Below, piece after piece: positions 8,681 through 18,578 of a stretch of 41,832 bases of DNA; position 1 is the first letter of the stretch, and every line of letters begins with the position of its first letter. Source of the DNA: Lachnospiraceae bacterium (GTDB taxonomy: Bacteria > Bacillota > Clostridia > Lachnospirales > Lachnospiraceae); contig JAQXIY010000039.1 of assembly GCA_029008035.1 (NCBI GenBank), positions 1 to 41,832 on the forward strand. The letters are read 5' to 3'. The notes under the pieces are model-generated. The model was given only the letters and a program-made list of their open reading frames with translations, did no database searches and was not told where the DNA came from. The position numbers and the translations under genes were made by a program.

Positions 8681-10369
8681 ATGCAGATTTCGGATTTACT
8701 TATCCAATATCAAAATAATTTAGCTGCCGGCAGTGAAGTATCCACAGGCACCAAGGGCATTGAGCAGTTGGTGGAGACTGCCAAGCAGTTGCAAATCGGA
8801 AATATTTTCGAAGGGACTGTGAACAGTATTAAGGGATCACAGGTGATTTTGGGGCTGAGTAGCGGACAAAACATTACTGCTCGTCTGGACAAGGGTATTG
8901 TTCTTGATAAGGGACAGTCCGTTTTCTTTCAGGTGAAATCTAACGATGGAGAACAAGTGCAGATCAAACCTATTTCTCTTGGAGGTTCCTCCGGTAATCC
9001 CACCTTGATGAATGCACTGGATGCCGCGAATCTGCCCATCAACGAGAAGAATCTGAATATGGTAAATGCCATGATGAGGGAACAGATGTCCATCGGTGCC
9101 AAGAGCTTACAGGATATGTCTCGCATTGTTTTGCAGACAAAGGTGTCAGATCCGGCTTCGGTGGTGGAAATGACCAAGTTGGGGATTCCCATCACCGAGG
9201 AGAATGTGATGCAGTTTCAAAATTACAAGGCAGACGCCGGGGAAGTCCTCACGCAGATGAATCGTCTGGTAGCACAGATTCCGGAGGCGGTTACATCATT
9301 AGAAGTACCTTTGGAAGAAGGACTTGAATTGAACCAACAGGTGATTTCCTTTTTTGCAGGAGAGGAAGTAACAGGTGCAGTGGCAGGGAATCAAGGGGAA
9401 GGGATACCATCACCTGAGGCGTTTTTGGGGGGAGAAGAACCATCCGTAGATTTGTCAGGTATACCCCAAGGAAAGGTCTTGCTACAGGGGACAGAGGCAG
9501 AGGCTTTTTTGGATGTATTCCCCAAAGACACATTAGGGGGTGTGCTGAGTAGGGATGGTTTTGTAGAACTGACAGAGAAACTACAGGATATACCTCAATT
9601 TCTTCGGGAGTATCCGCAGTATTTTACGGAGACAGGTTCCCTGTCCCCCAATACCACTGTCAAGCAGTTTCTTATAGATTTGTCTCGTTTTTTCCAGAAT
9701 CATAAGGAGATGATTCCGAGAGAAACCATATCTTCTCTGCTTAACCACAGGAGTTATAAGAATCTTTTGTCCAATCTCATCACAGACCAGTGGACAATAG
9801 AACCGGAGAAGTTGACAGAGGAGCATAGCGTCCGGGATTTGTACAGGAAAATGGAGAGCCAGTTGTCTCAGCTACAGGAAATTGTCGCAAAATATCCCAA
9901 GGTCAGTGAGACAGTGGCAGGTGCTGCCAAGGACTTATCCTCCAATATCTCATTTATGAACCAAATCAATCAGGCCTACCACTATGTGCAGATACCGTTC
10001 CGACTGCAGGGACAGAATGTGAACAGTGAGTTGTTTGTTTATCGCAATCATAAGGAACAGCGAGATGACAATGAGGAACTGAGTGCTTTTTTACACTTTG
10101 ATATGGCACTTTTGGGCGGAATGGATATTTCGGTAAAGATGTTGCATAAGGATGTGGATATGCACTGGTATTTGGAGAAGGAGGAGACATTTATGCTTCT
10201 GTCCGACAATCTCCATTTGCTCTCAGAGAAGCTGGAACAAAAGGGATACCACTGTGACATGAAGGTGGACAATGAGACCAAAAAGGTGAATTTTGTGGAG
10301 GATTTCTTAAAGGCCGATGGGCCGACGGCGGGACAACTGCACAGATATTCTTTTGATGTGAGGGCATAA
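8681..10369 (+). CDS. FliK-like (YlqG-like) protein
   Basis: 562 aa; C-terminal region FLHFDMALLGGMDISVKMLHKDVDMHWYLEKEETFMLLSDNLHLLSEKLEQKGY resembles the FliK C-terminal domain; position rnhB-X-Y as in B. subtilis ylqG-ylqH. Confidence 0.7.
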   Translation: MQISDLLIQYQNNLAAGSEVSTGTKGIEQLVETAKQLQIGNIFEGTVNSIKGSQVILGLSSGQNITARLDKGIVLDKGQSVFFQVKSNDGEQVQIKPISLGGSSGNPTLMNALDAANLPINEKNLNMVNAMMREQMSIGAKSLQDMSRIVLQTKVSDPASVVEMTKLGIPITEENVMQFQNYKADAGEVLTQMNRLVAQIPEAVTSLEVPLEEGLELNQQVISFFAGEEVTGAVAGNQGEGIPSPEAFLGGEEPSVDLSGIPQGKVLLQGTEAEAFLDVFPKDTLGGVLSRDGFVELTEKLQDIPQFLREYPQYFTETGSLSPNTTVKQFLIDLSRFFQNHKEMIPRETISSLLNHRSYKNLLSNLITDQWTIEPEKLTEEHSVRDLYRKMESQLSQLQEIVAKYPKVSETVAGAAKDLSSNISFMNQINQAYHYVQIPFRLQGQNVNSELFVYRNHKEQRDDNEELSAFLHFDMALLGGMDISVKMLHKDVDMHWYLEKEETFMLLSDNLHLLSEKLEQKGYHCDMKVDNETKKVNFVEDFLKADGPTAGQLHRYSFDVRA

Positions 10370-10384
10370 TAGAAAGGAAAGGCT

Positions 10385-10711
10385 ATGGCAGAAAAAAAAT
10401 GGACACCTAATGTGTTTGGGGCCGAAGAAGAGAATATTGCCGATAAAACTGCCGTGGCTCTGGCCTATGAGCCGGGAGATGTGGCACCGAAGATTTTGGC
10501 TACGGGCAAAGGACATATGGCCCAAAAGATTATTGATGCGGCAAAAGAGAATGATGTACCTTTTTACAAGGACAATAAGTTGGCGGATACGTTAGCTAAA
10601 CTGGATATCGGTGATGCTATTCCGCCGGAACTATACGAAGTTGTGGCAGAAATCCTAGTCTTTGTGGATGGCATGGAGAAAATGAAGTCCAAATTGGATG
10701 GAGGAAAGTAA
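10385..10711 (+). CDS. FlhB C-terminal-domain-like protein (EscU/YscU/HrcU/FlhX, YlqH-like)
   Basis: 108 aa; KTAVALAYEPGDVAPKILATGKGHMAQKIIDAAKENDVPFYKDNKLADTLAKLDIGDAIPPELYEVVAEILVFV matches the FlhB cytoplasmic switch domain; no NPTH motif, no TM region. Confidence 0.88.
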   Translation: MAEKKWTPNVFGAEEENIADKTAVALAYEPGDVAPKILATGKGHMAQKIIDAAKENDVPFYKDNKLADTLAKLDIGDAIPPELYEVVAEILVFVDGMEKMKSKLDGGK

Positions 10712-11075
10712 TACGGGAGAGAATAAGCGTAGCATTGGAACGGAAAAGGAACAGTTGGCCAAGGAGTATTTGCTTGCCCAAGGTTACCAAGTGTTGGAAA
10801 TGAATTATCGGTGTCGCATGGGTGAGGTGGATATTGTCGCCAAGGACAAAGAGTATTTGTGCTTTGTGGAGGTGAAGTACCGCACCGGCAATCAGGTGGG
10901 AAGCCCTCAGCATGCAGTGGATGCCAGAAAACAACGGAGAATCTGCCGGGTGGCGGATTTTTATTTGCTCCAGCATAAGTTGGGATATAACACATCGGTC
11001 CGGTTTGATGTGGTGGCGATTACGGGTGCAACCATTGCTTTGTACAAAAACGCTTTTTATTATAAAGAGATATGA
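10698..11075 (+). CDS. yraN: YraN/UPF0102 endonuclease-like protein
   Basis: 125 aa; GTEKEQLAKEYLLAQGYQVLEMNYRCRMGEVDIVAKDKEYLCFVEVKYR; overlaps the upstream gene by 14 nt. Confidence 0.9.
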   Translation: MEESNTGENKRSIGTEKEQLAKEYLLAQGYQVLEMNYRCRMGEVDIVAKDKEYLCFVEVKYRTGNQVGSPQHAVDARKQRRICRVADFYLLQHKLGYNTSVRFDVVAITGATIALYKNAFYYKEI

Positions 11076-11905
11076 TGATAGAAAGATTTTATAACATAGA
11101 TAACAACATTACATTGCCCTTGTTAGTGTTTCCTGAATTAGAGGAATTACCTTGGCTGGCCCACTGTTTTACCACCAGAGGAGGAGGGGTGAGTCAAGGG
11201 ATTTATGAGAGCCTTAATCTGAGTTTTACAAGAGGCGATGAGAAAGACGCGGTGCTGGAGAACTATGGGCGTGTGGCCAAGGCAATGGGAAGTCACCCGG
11301 AGCGTATTGTCACCTCTGATCAGACCCATACTACCAATGTTCGTCTGGTGACAGAAGCAGATGCCGGTAAAGGGATTGTCATCCCAAGGGATTATGCTGA
11401 TGTGGATGGCCTTATTACCCAGGAACCGGGACTTTTGCTGGCAACCTTTTATGCGGATTGCGTGCCTCTTTATTTTGTGGATCCTGTTCATCGGGCTATC
11501 GGCCTGTCTCATTCGGGGTGGAGAGGAACTGTAGAGCGTATGGGGGCAGTGACCATTTTGACCATGAGAGATCACTTTGGAACCAAACCGGAGGATTTAC
11601 TATGTGCAGTGGGGCCTTCTATCTGTCAGGACTGCTATGAAATCAGTCAGGATGTGGCAGTGCATTTTCAGGATGAATTTCCTTCTGTCATAGAGGAAGT
11701 GCTGGTGGATAAAGGGCACGGTAAATATCAGCTGGATCTGTGGAAGATAAATCAATTTATTCTACAAGAGGCTGGGGTGCCCCAAAATCAGATTTTTATG
11801 GCGAATATGTGCACCTGTTGTAACAGCGACCGCCTGTTTTCCCACAGAGCGACCAAGGGAAAGCGGGGAAACTTAGGTGCATTTCTTATGATTCGACAGA
11901 AGTAG
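11072..11905 (+). CDS. pgeF: Peptidoglycan editing factor PgeF / laccase-domain (YlmD/YfiH) protein
   Basis: 277 aa; HCFTTRGGGVSQGIYESLNLSF, ADCVPLYFVDP, IGLSHSGWRGT. Confidence 0.93.
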   Translation: MMIERFYNIDNNITLPLLVFPELEELPWLAHCFTTRGGGVSQGIYESLNLSFTRGDEKDAVLENYGRVAKAMGSHPERIVTSDQTHTTNVRLVTEADAGKGIVIPRDYADVDGLITQEPGLLLATFYADCVPLYFVDPVHRAIGLSHSGWRGTVERMGAVTILTMRDHFGTKPEDLLCAVGPSICQDCYEISQDVAVHFQDEFPSVIEEVLVDKGHGKYQLDLWKINQFILQEAGVPQNQIFMANMCTCCNSDRLFSHRATKGKRGNLGAFLMIRQK

Positions 11906-11917
11906 GAGGTTAGCATT

Positions 11918-13231
11918 ATGAGCACAGCTCATCAGATTGCATCTGTTGCTCCGGGCAGTGTTGCGGAGCGGGCAGGGATTCAGGCCGGGGACATCATTAC
12001 GTCCCTAAACGGAACCAATCTTTTGGATATTTTTGACTACTATTATTATGCAGATGAACCTAGTTTGGATGTGGTGGTGGAAAAGCCGGACCATTCCACA
12101 GTAGAACTTCATATAGAGAAGGAGGAAGGGGAGGATTTAGGAATTTCCTTTGAAAACGGGCTGATGGACGACTATAAATCTTGCCACAACAAGTGCATGT
12201 TTTGTTTTATCGACCAAATGCCACCGGGAATGCGCGATACCTTGTATTTCAAAGACGACGACACCAGACTTTCCTTTTTGCAGGGAAATTATGTTACTTT
12301 GACCAATATGAAGGATGCTGACATTGATAGAATCATCCACTATCATTTAGCCCCCATTAATATCTCTGTTCATACCACCAATCCCCAATTGCGCTGTAAA
12401 ATGTTACACAACCGCTTCGCCGGGGATGTGCTGGATAAGATTAAGCGCTTAGCGGAAGCCGGTATTGAGATGAATTCACAGATTGTGCTCTGTAAAGGAG
12501 AAAATGATGGGGCTGAACTGGAGAGAACTATCTCTGAACTTTTAGACTTTTATCCTTACATGCAAAGCCTTTCCGTGGTGCCGGTGGGGCTGACAAAATT
12601 TCGAGAGGGACTGTATCCCTTGGAACCATTTGAAAAAGAGGATGCAAGAGAGGTTCTTGATATTATTCACAAATGGCAGAATATCAGCTTTGAGAGACAT
12701 GGCAGTCATTTTGTTCAGGCATCGGACGAATGGTATCTGGTGGCGGAGCAGGATTTGCCCCGGGAGGAGCGATATGATGGATTCTTGCAATTGGAGAATG
12801 GTGTCGGCATGATTCGCCTGTTGGTGAATGAGTTCCGAGAGGCCCTTGCCAAGGAGCATCGTCGCCCATTTATGAGGACGAAGTCCTTTTCCATAGCCAC
12901 CGGACGTCTTGCTGCGCCTTTTATTCAGACATTGTGTGATGAATTTATGGAAAAATTTCCCAAAGTTACCATTTATGTGTATCCTATCCGCAATGATTTC
13001 TTTGGGGAACGCATTACCGTTTCCGGTCTGATTACAGGACAGGATTTGATTGCTCAACTCAAGGATAAACCTTTGGGGGATTGCCTGTTGATACCTCATA
13101 ATATGGTGCGTCAGCAGGAGAGGGATTTTTTGGATGATGTAACCATAGCAGAGGTAAATACTGCTTTACAAGTACCGGTAGATATTGTAAAATCAAGCGG
13201 ACACGAATTGGTAAAACGATTTTTGTTATAG
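11918..13231 (+). CDS. PDZ + radical-SAM-like + DUF512 protein
   Basis: 437 aa; N-terminal PDZ-like region (APGSVAERAGIQAGDIITSLNG), CX3CX2C motif CHNKCMFC, C-terminal DUF512-like region; precedes der. Confidence 0.85.
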   Translation: MSTAHQIASVAPGSVAERAGIQAGDIITSLNGTNLLDIFDYYYYADEPSLDVVVEKPDHSTVELHIEKEEGEDLGISFENGLMDDYKSCHNKCMFCFIDQMPPGMRDTLYFKDDDTRLSFLQGNYVTLTNMKDADIDRIIHYHLAPINISVHTTNPQLRCKMLHNRFAGDVLDKIKRLAEAGIEMNSQIVLCKGENDGAELERTISELLDFYPYMQSLSVVPVGLTKFREGLYPLEPFEKEDAREVLDIIHKWQNISFERHGSHFVQASDEWYLVAEQDLPREERYDGFLQLENGVGMIRLLVNEFREALAKEHRRPFMRTKSFSIATGRLAAPFIQTLCDEFMEKFPKVTIYVYPIRNDFFGERITVSGLITGQDLIAQLKDKPLGDCLLIPHNMVRQQERDFLDDVTIAEVNTALQVPVDIVKSSGHELVKRFLL

Positions 13232-13264
13232 ATAGATGATTTTTTACACAACAAGGAGGATAGT

Positions 13265-14587
13265 ATGAGCAAACCTGTTGTGGCCATTGTCGGTAGACCG
13301 AATGTGGGTAAATCCACATTGTTCAATGCTTTGGCTGGAGAGAGAATTTCAATTGTCAAGGATACTCCCGGGGTAACCAGGGATCGTATTTATGCAGATA
13401 TTACATGGCTGAATTATGAATTTACTATGATTGACACCGGAGGTATTGAGCCGGAGTCAAAGGATGTGATTATCAGTCAAATGAGAGAGCAGGCACAGAT
13501 TGCCATTGATACGGCAGATGTCATTATCTTTATGACAGATGTGAAGCAGGGGCTGGTGGACTCTGATTCCAAGGTGGCAGATATGTTACGTCGTTCTCAG
13601 AAGCCGGTTGTGCTGGTAGTAAATAAGGTAGACAACTTTGACAAGTATATGGCGGACGTGTATGAGTTCTACAATCTGGGAATCGGTGAACCAATTCCTA
13701 TTTCTTCAGCATCTATGTTGGGGCTAGGTGATATGTTGGATCAAGTGACTTCTTATTTTCCGCAAAAGGAAGAGGGGCAAGAGGAGGAAGAGATTCCCAA
13801 GATTGCTATTGTTGGTAAGCCCAATGTTGGGAAATCCTCTATGGTTAACCGTCTTGTGGGAGAGAATCGCGTCATTGTATCCGATATTGCGGGAACTACC
13901 AGAGATGCCATTGATACCAAGGTGAAGTATCACGGCAAGGAATACATTTTTATTGATACCGCCGGCCTGCGCCGTAAGAGCAAGATCAAGGAAGAACTGG
14001 AGCGATTTAGTATTATCCGTGCCGTGGCTGCTGTGGAAAAAGCGGATGTGGTGATTGTGATGATTGATGCCACAGAAGGCGTAACAGAGCAGGATGCCAA
14101 AATTGCAGGTATTGCCCATGAGAGAGGCAAGGGGATCATTGTGGCTGTCAATAAATGGGATGCCATTGAGAAGGATGACAAGACCATTTATAAGCACAAG
14201 GAGAAGATTCGCCAAACCCTGTCCTTTATGCCTTACGCAGAGATTATGTTTATCTCCGTATTGACAGGACAACGCTTGAATAAGATATACGATACCATAG
14301 ATGCAGTTATTGAGAACAATTCTATGCGTGTTGCCACAGGTGTTTTAAATGAAATTGTCACAGAGGCTGTTGCCATGCAACAACCACCTTCTGATAAGGG
14401 AAAACGTCTGAAAATTTATTATGTGACCCAGGTGGCTGTGAAACCGCCGACCTTCGTCATCTTTGTCAAAGATAAGGAACTGATGCATTTTTCTTACACC
14501 AGATATCTGGAGAACCGTATTCGTGATGCTTTTGGATTCGAGGGAACATCTCTGAAGTTTATTATTCGGGAGAGAAAGGATGATTAA
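13265..14587 (+). CDS. der: Ribosome biogenesis GTPase Der (EngA)
   Basis: 440 aa with two GTPase domains: GRPNVGKST...DTGG and GKPNVGKSS...DTAG. Confidence 0.98.
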   Translation: MSKPVVAIVGRPNVGKSTLFNALAGERISIVKDTPGVTRDRIYADITWLNYEFTMIDTGGIEPESKDVIISQMREQAQIAIDTADVIIFMTDVKQGLVDSDSKVADMLRRSQKPVVLVVNKVDNFDKYMADVYEFYNLGIGEPIPISSASMLGLGDMLDQVTSYFPQKEEGQEEEEIPKIAIVGKPNVGKSSMVNRLVGENRVIVSDIAGTTRDAIDTKVKYHGKEYIFIDTAGLRRKSKIKEELERFSIIRAVAAVEKADVVIVMIDATEGVTEQDAKIAGIAHERGKGIIVAVNKWDAIEKDDKTIYKHKEKIRQTLSFMPYAEIMFISVLTGQRLNKIYDTIDAVIENNSMRVATGVLNEIVTEAVAMQQPPSDKGKRLKIYYVTQVAVKPPTFVIFVKDKELMHFSYTRYLENRIRDAFGFEGTSLKFIIRERKDD

Positions 14588-15239
14588 GATGATAGTTGCA
14601 AGGGGTATTTCGCTTTTGATAGGTTACGTGTTTGGCATGTTCCTCTCCGGCTTTTTTATCGGCAAATCAAAGGACGTGGACATTCGCACTCAGGGTAGCG
14701 GGAATGTGGGAACCACCAATACGATGCGCATCTTGGGTATCCGGGTGGGAGCCATCACGTTGTTGCTGGATAGTATGAAATGTATTTTGGCTCTGCTTGT
14801 GGTGTGGGCTCTGTTTCATACCAGACAACCGGAGCATTTGCGCCTTTTGATGCTTTATGGAGCTTTAGGGGCTATTTTGGGCCACGATTTTCCGGTCTTT
14901 ATGAAGTTCAAAGGGGGCAAGGGGATTGCCACCAGTTTTGGAATGCTGATTGTGCTTTATCCTCAGTTTTTGCCTGTTTGTGTTTTATTGTTTGCCATTG
15001 CGGTGGGACTGACTCGCTATGTTTCCCTGGGCTCTATCTTGGCAGCTATGGCAGTGATTGTACAGGTGATTGTGTTTGGCCGGATGGGACTTTTATCTTA
15101 TGCAGATACAGACTTATTGGAAGCCCAAATAATCACGGTGGGCATAGGTCTATTGGCCATTTATCTGCATAAGAGCAATATCAAACGCCTCTTGGCAGGG
15201 AATGAGAACAAATTATCCTTTAAATCCAAGAGAGATTAA
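14580..15239 (+). CDS. plsY: Acyl-phosphate:glycerol-3-phosphate acyltransferase
   Basis: 219 aa; [24 protein letters not shown], membrane protein; overlaps der. Confidence 0.96.
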   Translation: MIKMIVARGISLLIGYVFGMFLSGFFIGKSKDVDIRTQGSGNVGTTNTMRILGIRVGAITLLLDSMKCILALLVVWALFHTRQPEHLRLLMLYGALGAILGHDFPVFMKFKGGKGIATSFGMLIVLYPQFLPVCVLLFAIAVGLTRYVSLGSILAAMAVIVQVIVFGRMGLLSYADTDLLEAQIITVGIGLLAIYLHKSNIKRLLAGNENKLSFKSKRD

Positions 15240-15251
15240 ATCTTACCATGG

Positions 15252-15284
15252 ACAGATGCACTGTTTGGTGCATCTGTTTGTTTC
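15252..15284 (+). terminator. Rho-independent terminator after plsY
   Basis: Perfect 10-bp stem ACAGATGCAC / GTGCATCTGT, loop TGTTTG, then T-rich tract. Confidence 0.8.
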
Positions 15285-15327
15285 TAAACGATAGAGGGGA
15301 GCCATATTTTACATTTAGGAGGATATT

Positions 15328-16320
15328 ATGGCTGATATCGGAGTAATTGGTGCAGGAAGCTGGGGGACAGCTCTTGCAATGTTGTTGTGTGAAAATGGTC
15401 ATGAAGTGGTACTTTGGGCCCATCGGAAAGAAAAGGTGGAGCAAATGCGAGCCACCGGAACATGTGATAAATTGCCGCAGATAACTCTGCCTGAGAAAAT
15501 GTGCTACACAGAAAGCATTCAGGAGGCAGTTATGGGGAAAGAGCTGATTGTATTGGCAGTTTCCTCCACGGCTACACGAAGTACAGTCCAAAGGATGAAG
15601 CCCTTTGTGAAATCTTCTCAGATTGTGTGTAGCGTTTCTAAGGGGATTGAAGAGGGGACACTTTTAACCCAATGCGGTATTATTGAGGATGTGTTAGGGA
15701 CTTACCAGTTGGTGGGAGTTCTCAGTGGACCATCTCATGCAGAGGAGGTGGTGCAAAAGCTCCCTACGGTGGTGGTGGCCGGTGCCAAGGAAGAGAAAGT
15801 CGCTACCTTTTTACAAGACTGTTTTATGAATGAGGTGTTCCGTGTTTACACCAGCAGTGATGTAGTTGGCATAGAGATTGGCGCATCCCTAAAAAATGTC
15901 ATTGCGCTTGCGGCTGGAATGTCGGATGGCCTGGGATACGGGGACAACACCAAGGCGGCCCTGATTACAAGAGGCATTAGGGAAATTTCCGGACTGGCGC
16001 TTGCAATGGGAGGCAATCCGGAGACTCTCAGTGGCTTGGCCGGAACAGGAGATTTGATTGTAACCTGCTCCAGTAAGCACAGCAGAAATCGCAGAGCAGG
16101 AATGTTGATTGGGCAGGGAAGTAAGCCGGATGCTGCCATGAGAGAGGTGAAAATGGTGGTAGAGGGTGTGCATTCTGCCAAGGCGGCCCTTGCTCTCGGA
16201 GAAAAATATCATGTAACCCTTCCCATTATCGAACAGGTCAACGGTGTATTGTTTGAGGGAAAAGACCCGAAAACAGCGGTTCGTACCCTGATGGAGAGGG
16301 AAAAAAAGGCAGAAATTTAG
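15328..16320 (+). CDS. gpsA: NAD(P)H-dependent glycerol-3-phosphate dehydrogenase
   Basis: 330 aa; GVIGAGSWGTALAMLL, LSGPSHAEEV, KNVIALAAGMSDGLGYGDNTKAALITRG. Confidence 0.97.
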   Translation: MADIGVIGAGSWGTALAMLLCENGHEVVLWAHRKEKVEQMRATGTCDKLPQITLPEKMCYTESIQEAVMGKELIVLAVSSTATRSTVQRMKPFVKSSQIVCSVSKGIEEGTLLTQCGIIEDVLGTYQLVGVLSGPSHAEEVVQKLPTVVVAGAKEEKVATFLQDCFMNEVFRVYTSSDVVGIEIGASLKNVIALAAGMSDGLGYGDNTKAALITRGIREISGLALAMGGNPETLSGLAGTGDLIVTCSSKHSRNRRAGMLIGQGSKPDAAMREVKMVVEGVHSAKAALALGEKYHVTLPIIEQVNGVLFEGKDPKTAVRTLMEREKKAEI

Positions 16321-16333
16321 AGAGAAAAAGTCA

Positions 16334-16362
16334 TTGACGCATCCATGGTCAGATGCTAGAAT
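16334..16362 (+). promoter_or_regulatory. Sigma-A-like promoter for nrdD
   Basis: TTGACG (16334-16339), 17 bp, TAGAAT (16357-16362). Confidence 0.75.
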
Positions 16363-16372
16363 GTATATTAGT

Positions 16373-16388
16373 ACACAAGATATGGTGC
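16373..16388 (+). promoter_or_regulatory. NrdR box 1
   Basis: ACACAAGATATGGTGC; near-match to the NrdR consensus core CWATATATWGW, overlaps the expected start site. Confidence 0.65.
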
Positions 16389-16403
16389 AAATAATGGTTA
16401 TAC

Positions 16404-16419
16404 AACCAATATATTGATA
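16404..16419 (+). promoter_or_regulatory. NrdR box 2
   Basis: Core CAATATATTGA (16407-16417) fits CWATATATWGW exactly; 31 bp after box 1. Confidence 0.75.
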
Positions 16420-16443
16420 ATATACAGAAGGGAGCATTTGATT

Positions 16444-18564
16444 TTGGTTAAAGTAGTTAAGAAAGACGGAACCTTAGAGGATTTCAATGTTCAGAAGGTT
16501 GTGGATGCGGTTAACAAATCAGCTTGCCGTGTCTTAATTAATTTTACGGAAGAAGAAGAAAAGTTTATCTGTCAGTTTGTAGAGGAGAAAGTGGCTGATC
16601 TGGGAATTGACAGAATTCAGATTGCACAGATGCACAATATTGTAGAAGGTGCATTGGAGAGGGTGAATCCGGTAGTTGCCAAGAGTTATCGTGATTATCG
16701 CAACTACAAGCAGGATTTTGTGCAGATGTTGGATGATGTATACACCAAGAGTCAGTCTATTATGTATATTGGCGACAAGGAAAATGCCAACACGGACAGC
16801 GCCTTGGTATCCACCAAGAGAAGCCTCATTTTTAACGAGTTTAACAGGGAACTTTACAAGAAGTTTTTCCTCACAACAGAAGAGATACAGGCAATTCGCG
16901 ACGGCTATATTTACATTCACGATATGTCCGCCAGAAGAGATACAATGAACTGTTGTCTGTTCAATGTAAAGGAGGTCTTAGAGGGCGGATTTGAGATGGG
17001 CAACATCTGGTATAATGAGCCAAAGACTCTGGATGTTGCTTTTGATGTCATCGGAGATATTGTCCTTTCTGCAGCCAGCCAGCAGTACGGTGGTTTTACC
17101 GTGCCAAGTGCCGATTTGATTTTGGAAAAGTATGCTGAGAAATCATATGAGGCATATGTGGAGAAATACGTCTCTTTAGGTTTGTCCAAGGAAAAGGCCG
17201 AAGAGACAGCTTATGCTGATGTAGAAAGAGACTTTGAGCAGGGCTTCCAGGGATGGGAGTATAAGTTTAATACTGTTGCCAGCAGCCGTGGAGATTATCC
17301 GTTTATCACAGTGACTGCAGGTACGGGAACAGGCAGATTTGCTAAGATGGCAACTATTATGTTGCTTCGTGTCCGCATGAAGGGGCAGGGCAAGAAGGGC
17401 CACAAGAAGCCGGTATTGTTCCCCAAGATTGTTTTCTTGTATGACGAGAATCTTCACGGACCGGGCAAGGAACTGGAGGATGTTTTTGACGCGGGAATTG
17501 AGTGCTCAAGAAAAACCATGTACCCAGATTGGTTAAGTCTTACCGGTAAGGGCTATGTTGCCAGCATGTATAAGCAATACGGACAGATTATCAGCCCTAT
17601 GGGATGTCGGGCATTTCTGTCTCCGTGGTATGAAAGAGGCGGTATGTATCCTGCAGATGAAGAGGATACACCGGTATTTGTAGGGCGATTTAACATTGGT
17701 GCCGTCAGTTTGCATCTGCCAATGATTTTGGCAAAAGCCAGACAGGAGAGCAGAGATTTCTACGAAGTCCTTGACTATTATTTGGAATTAATCCGAAGAC
17801 TTCACATTCGCACCTATGCGTATTTAGGTGAGATGCGGGCATCCACAAATCCGTTGGCATACTGTGAGGGTGGTTTCTACGGCGGACATTTGAATTACAA
17901 CGACAAGATTAAACCAATTTTAAAATCAGCCACAGCATCCTTTGGTATCACGGCATTTAATGAACTTCAGCAGCTTTACAACGGGAAATCTTTGGTAGAG
18001 GACGGACAGTTTGCTGTGGAAGTACTGGAACATATTAACAAGAAGATTGACCAGTTTAAAAAAGAAGATGGCAATCTCTATGCAATATATGGTACACCGG
18101 CAGAAAATCTTTGCGGTCTTCAGGTAAAACAGTTCCGTAAGAAATACGGTATTATTGAGAATGTATCAGACAGAGAGTATGTGAGCAATAGTTTCCACTG
18201 CCATGTGTCAGAAGATATCACGCCTATTCAGAAACAGGATTTGGAGTATCGTTTCTGGGAACTTTCAAACGGTGGTAAGATTCAGTATGTTAAATATCCT
18301 ATCAGTTACAACAAGGAAGCGGTGAAGACACTGGTGCGCCGTGCAATGGACATGGGATTTTACGAGGGTGTGAACCTGTCTTTGGCATATTGCGATGACT
18401 GTGGTCATGAGGAACTGGAGATGGATGTCTGCCCTAAGTGTGGAAGTAGGAACCTGACTAAGATTGACAGAATGAACGGTTATCTGTCCTATTCCCGGGT
18501 GAAGGGGGATACCAGATTAAATGATGCCAAAATGGCAGAAATAGCAGAAAGAAAGAGTATGTAA
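16444..18564 (+). CDS. nrdD: Anaerobic ribonucleoside-triphosphate reductase
   Basis: ATP-cone N-terminus (VKVVKKDGTLEDFNVQKVVDAV), C-terminal zinc site CDDCGHEELEMDVCPKCGS, RMNGYLSY. Likely TTG start at 16444, 9 nt after AAGGGAG. Confidence 0.95.
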   Translation: MVKVVKKDGTLEDFNVQKVVDAVNKSACRVLINFTEEEEKFICQFVEEKVADLGIDRIQIAQMHNIVEGALERVNPVVAKSYRDYRNYKQDFVQMLDDVYTKSQSIMYIGDKENANTDSALVSTKRSLIFNEFNRELYKKFFLTTEEIQAIRDGYIYIHDMSARRDTMNCCLFNVKEVLEGGFEMGNIWYNEPKTLDVAFDVIGDIVLSAASQQYGGFTVPSADLILEKYAEKSYEAYVEKYVSLGLSKEKAEETAYADVERDFEQGFQGWEYKFNTVASSRGDYPFITVTAGTGTGRFAKMATIMLLRVRMKGQGKKGHKKPVLFPKIVFLYDENLHGPGKELEDVFDAGIECSRKTMYPDWLSLTGKGYVASMYKQYGQIISPMGCRAFLSPWYERGGMYPADEEDTPVFVGRFNIGAVSLHLPMILAKARQESRDFYEVLDYYLELIRRLHIRTYAYLGEMRASTNPLAYCEGGFYGGHLNYNDKIKPILKSATASFGITAFNELQQLYNGKSLVEDGQFAVEVLEHINKKIDQFKKEDGNLYAIYGTPAENLCGLQVKQFRKKYGIIENVSDREYVSNSFHCHVSEDITPIQKQDLEYRFWELSNGGKIQYVKYPISYNKEAVKTLVRRAMDMGFYEGVNLSLAYCDDCGHEELEMDVCPKCGSRNLTKIDRMNGYLSYSRVKGDTRLNDAKMAEIAERKSM

Positions 18565-18578
18565 TTTAGGTGGAATAA

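Noticed and set aside
10698-10740. Possible frameshift or misassembly at the FlhB-like/yraN overlap
   Set aside because: The 14-nt overlap is compatible with translational coupling and both frames stay intact; the exact yraN start is uncertain because GGAGG lies just inside, not before, the ATG.
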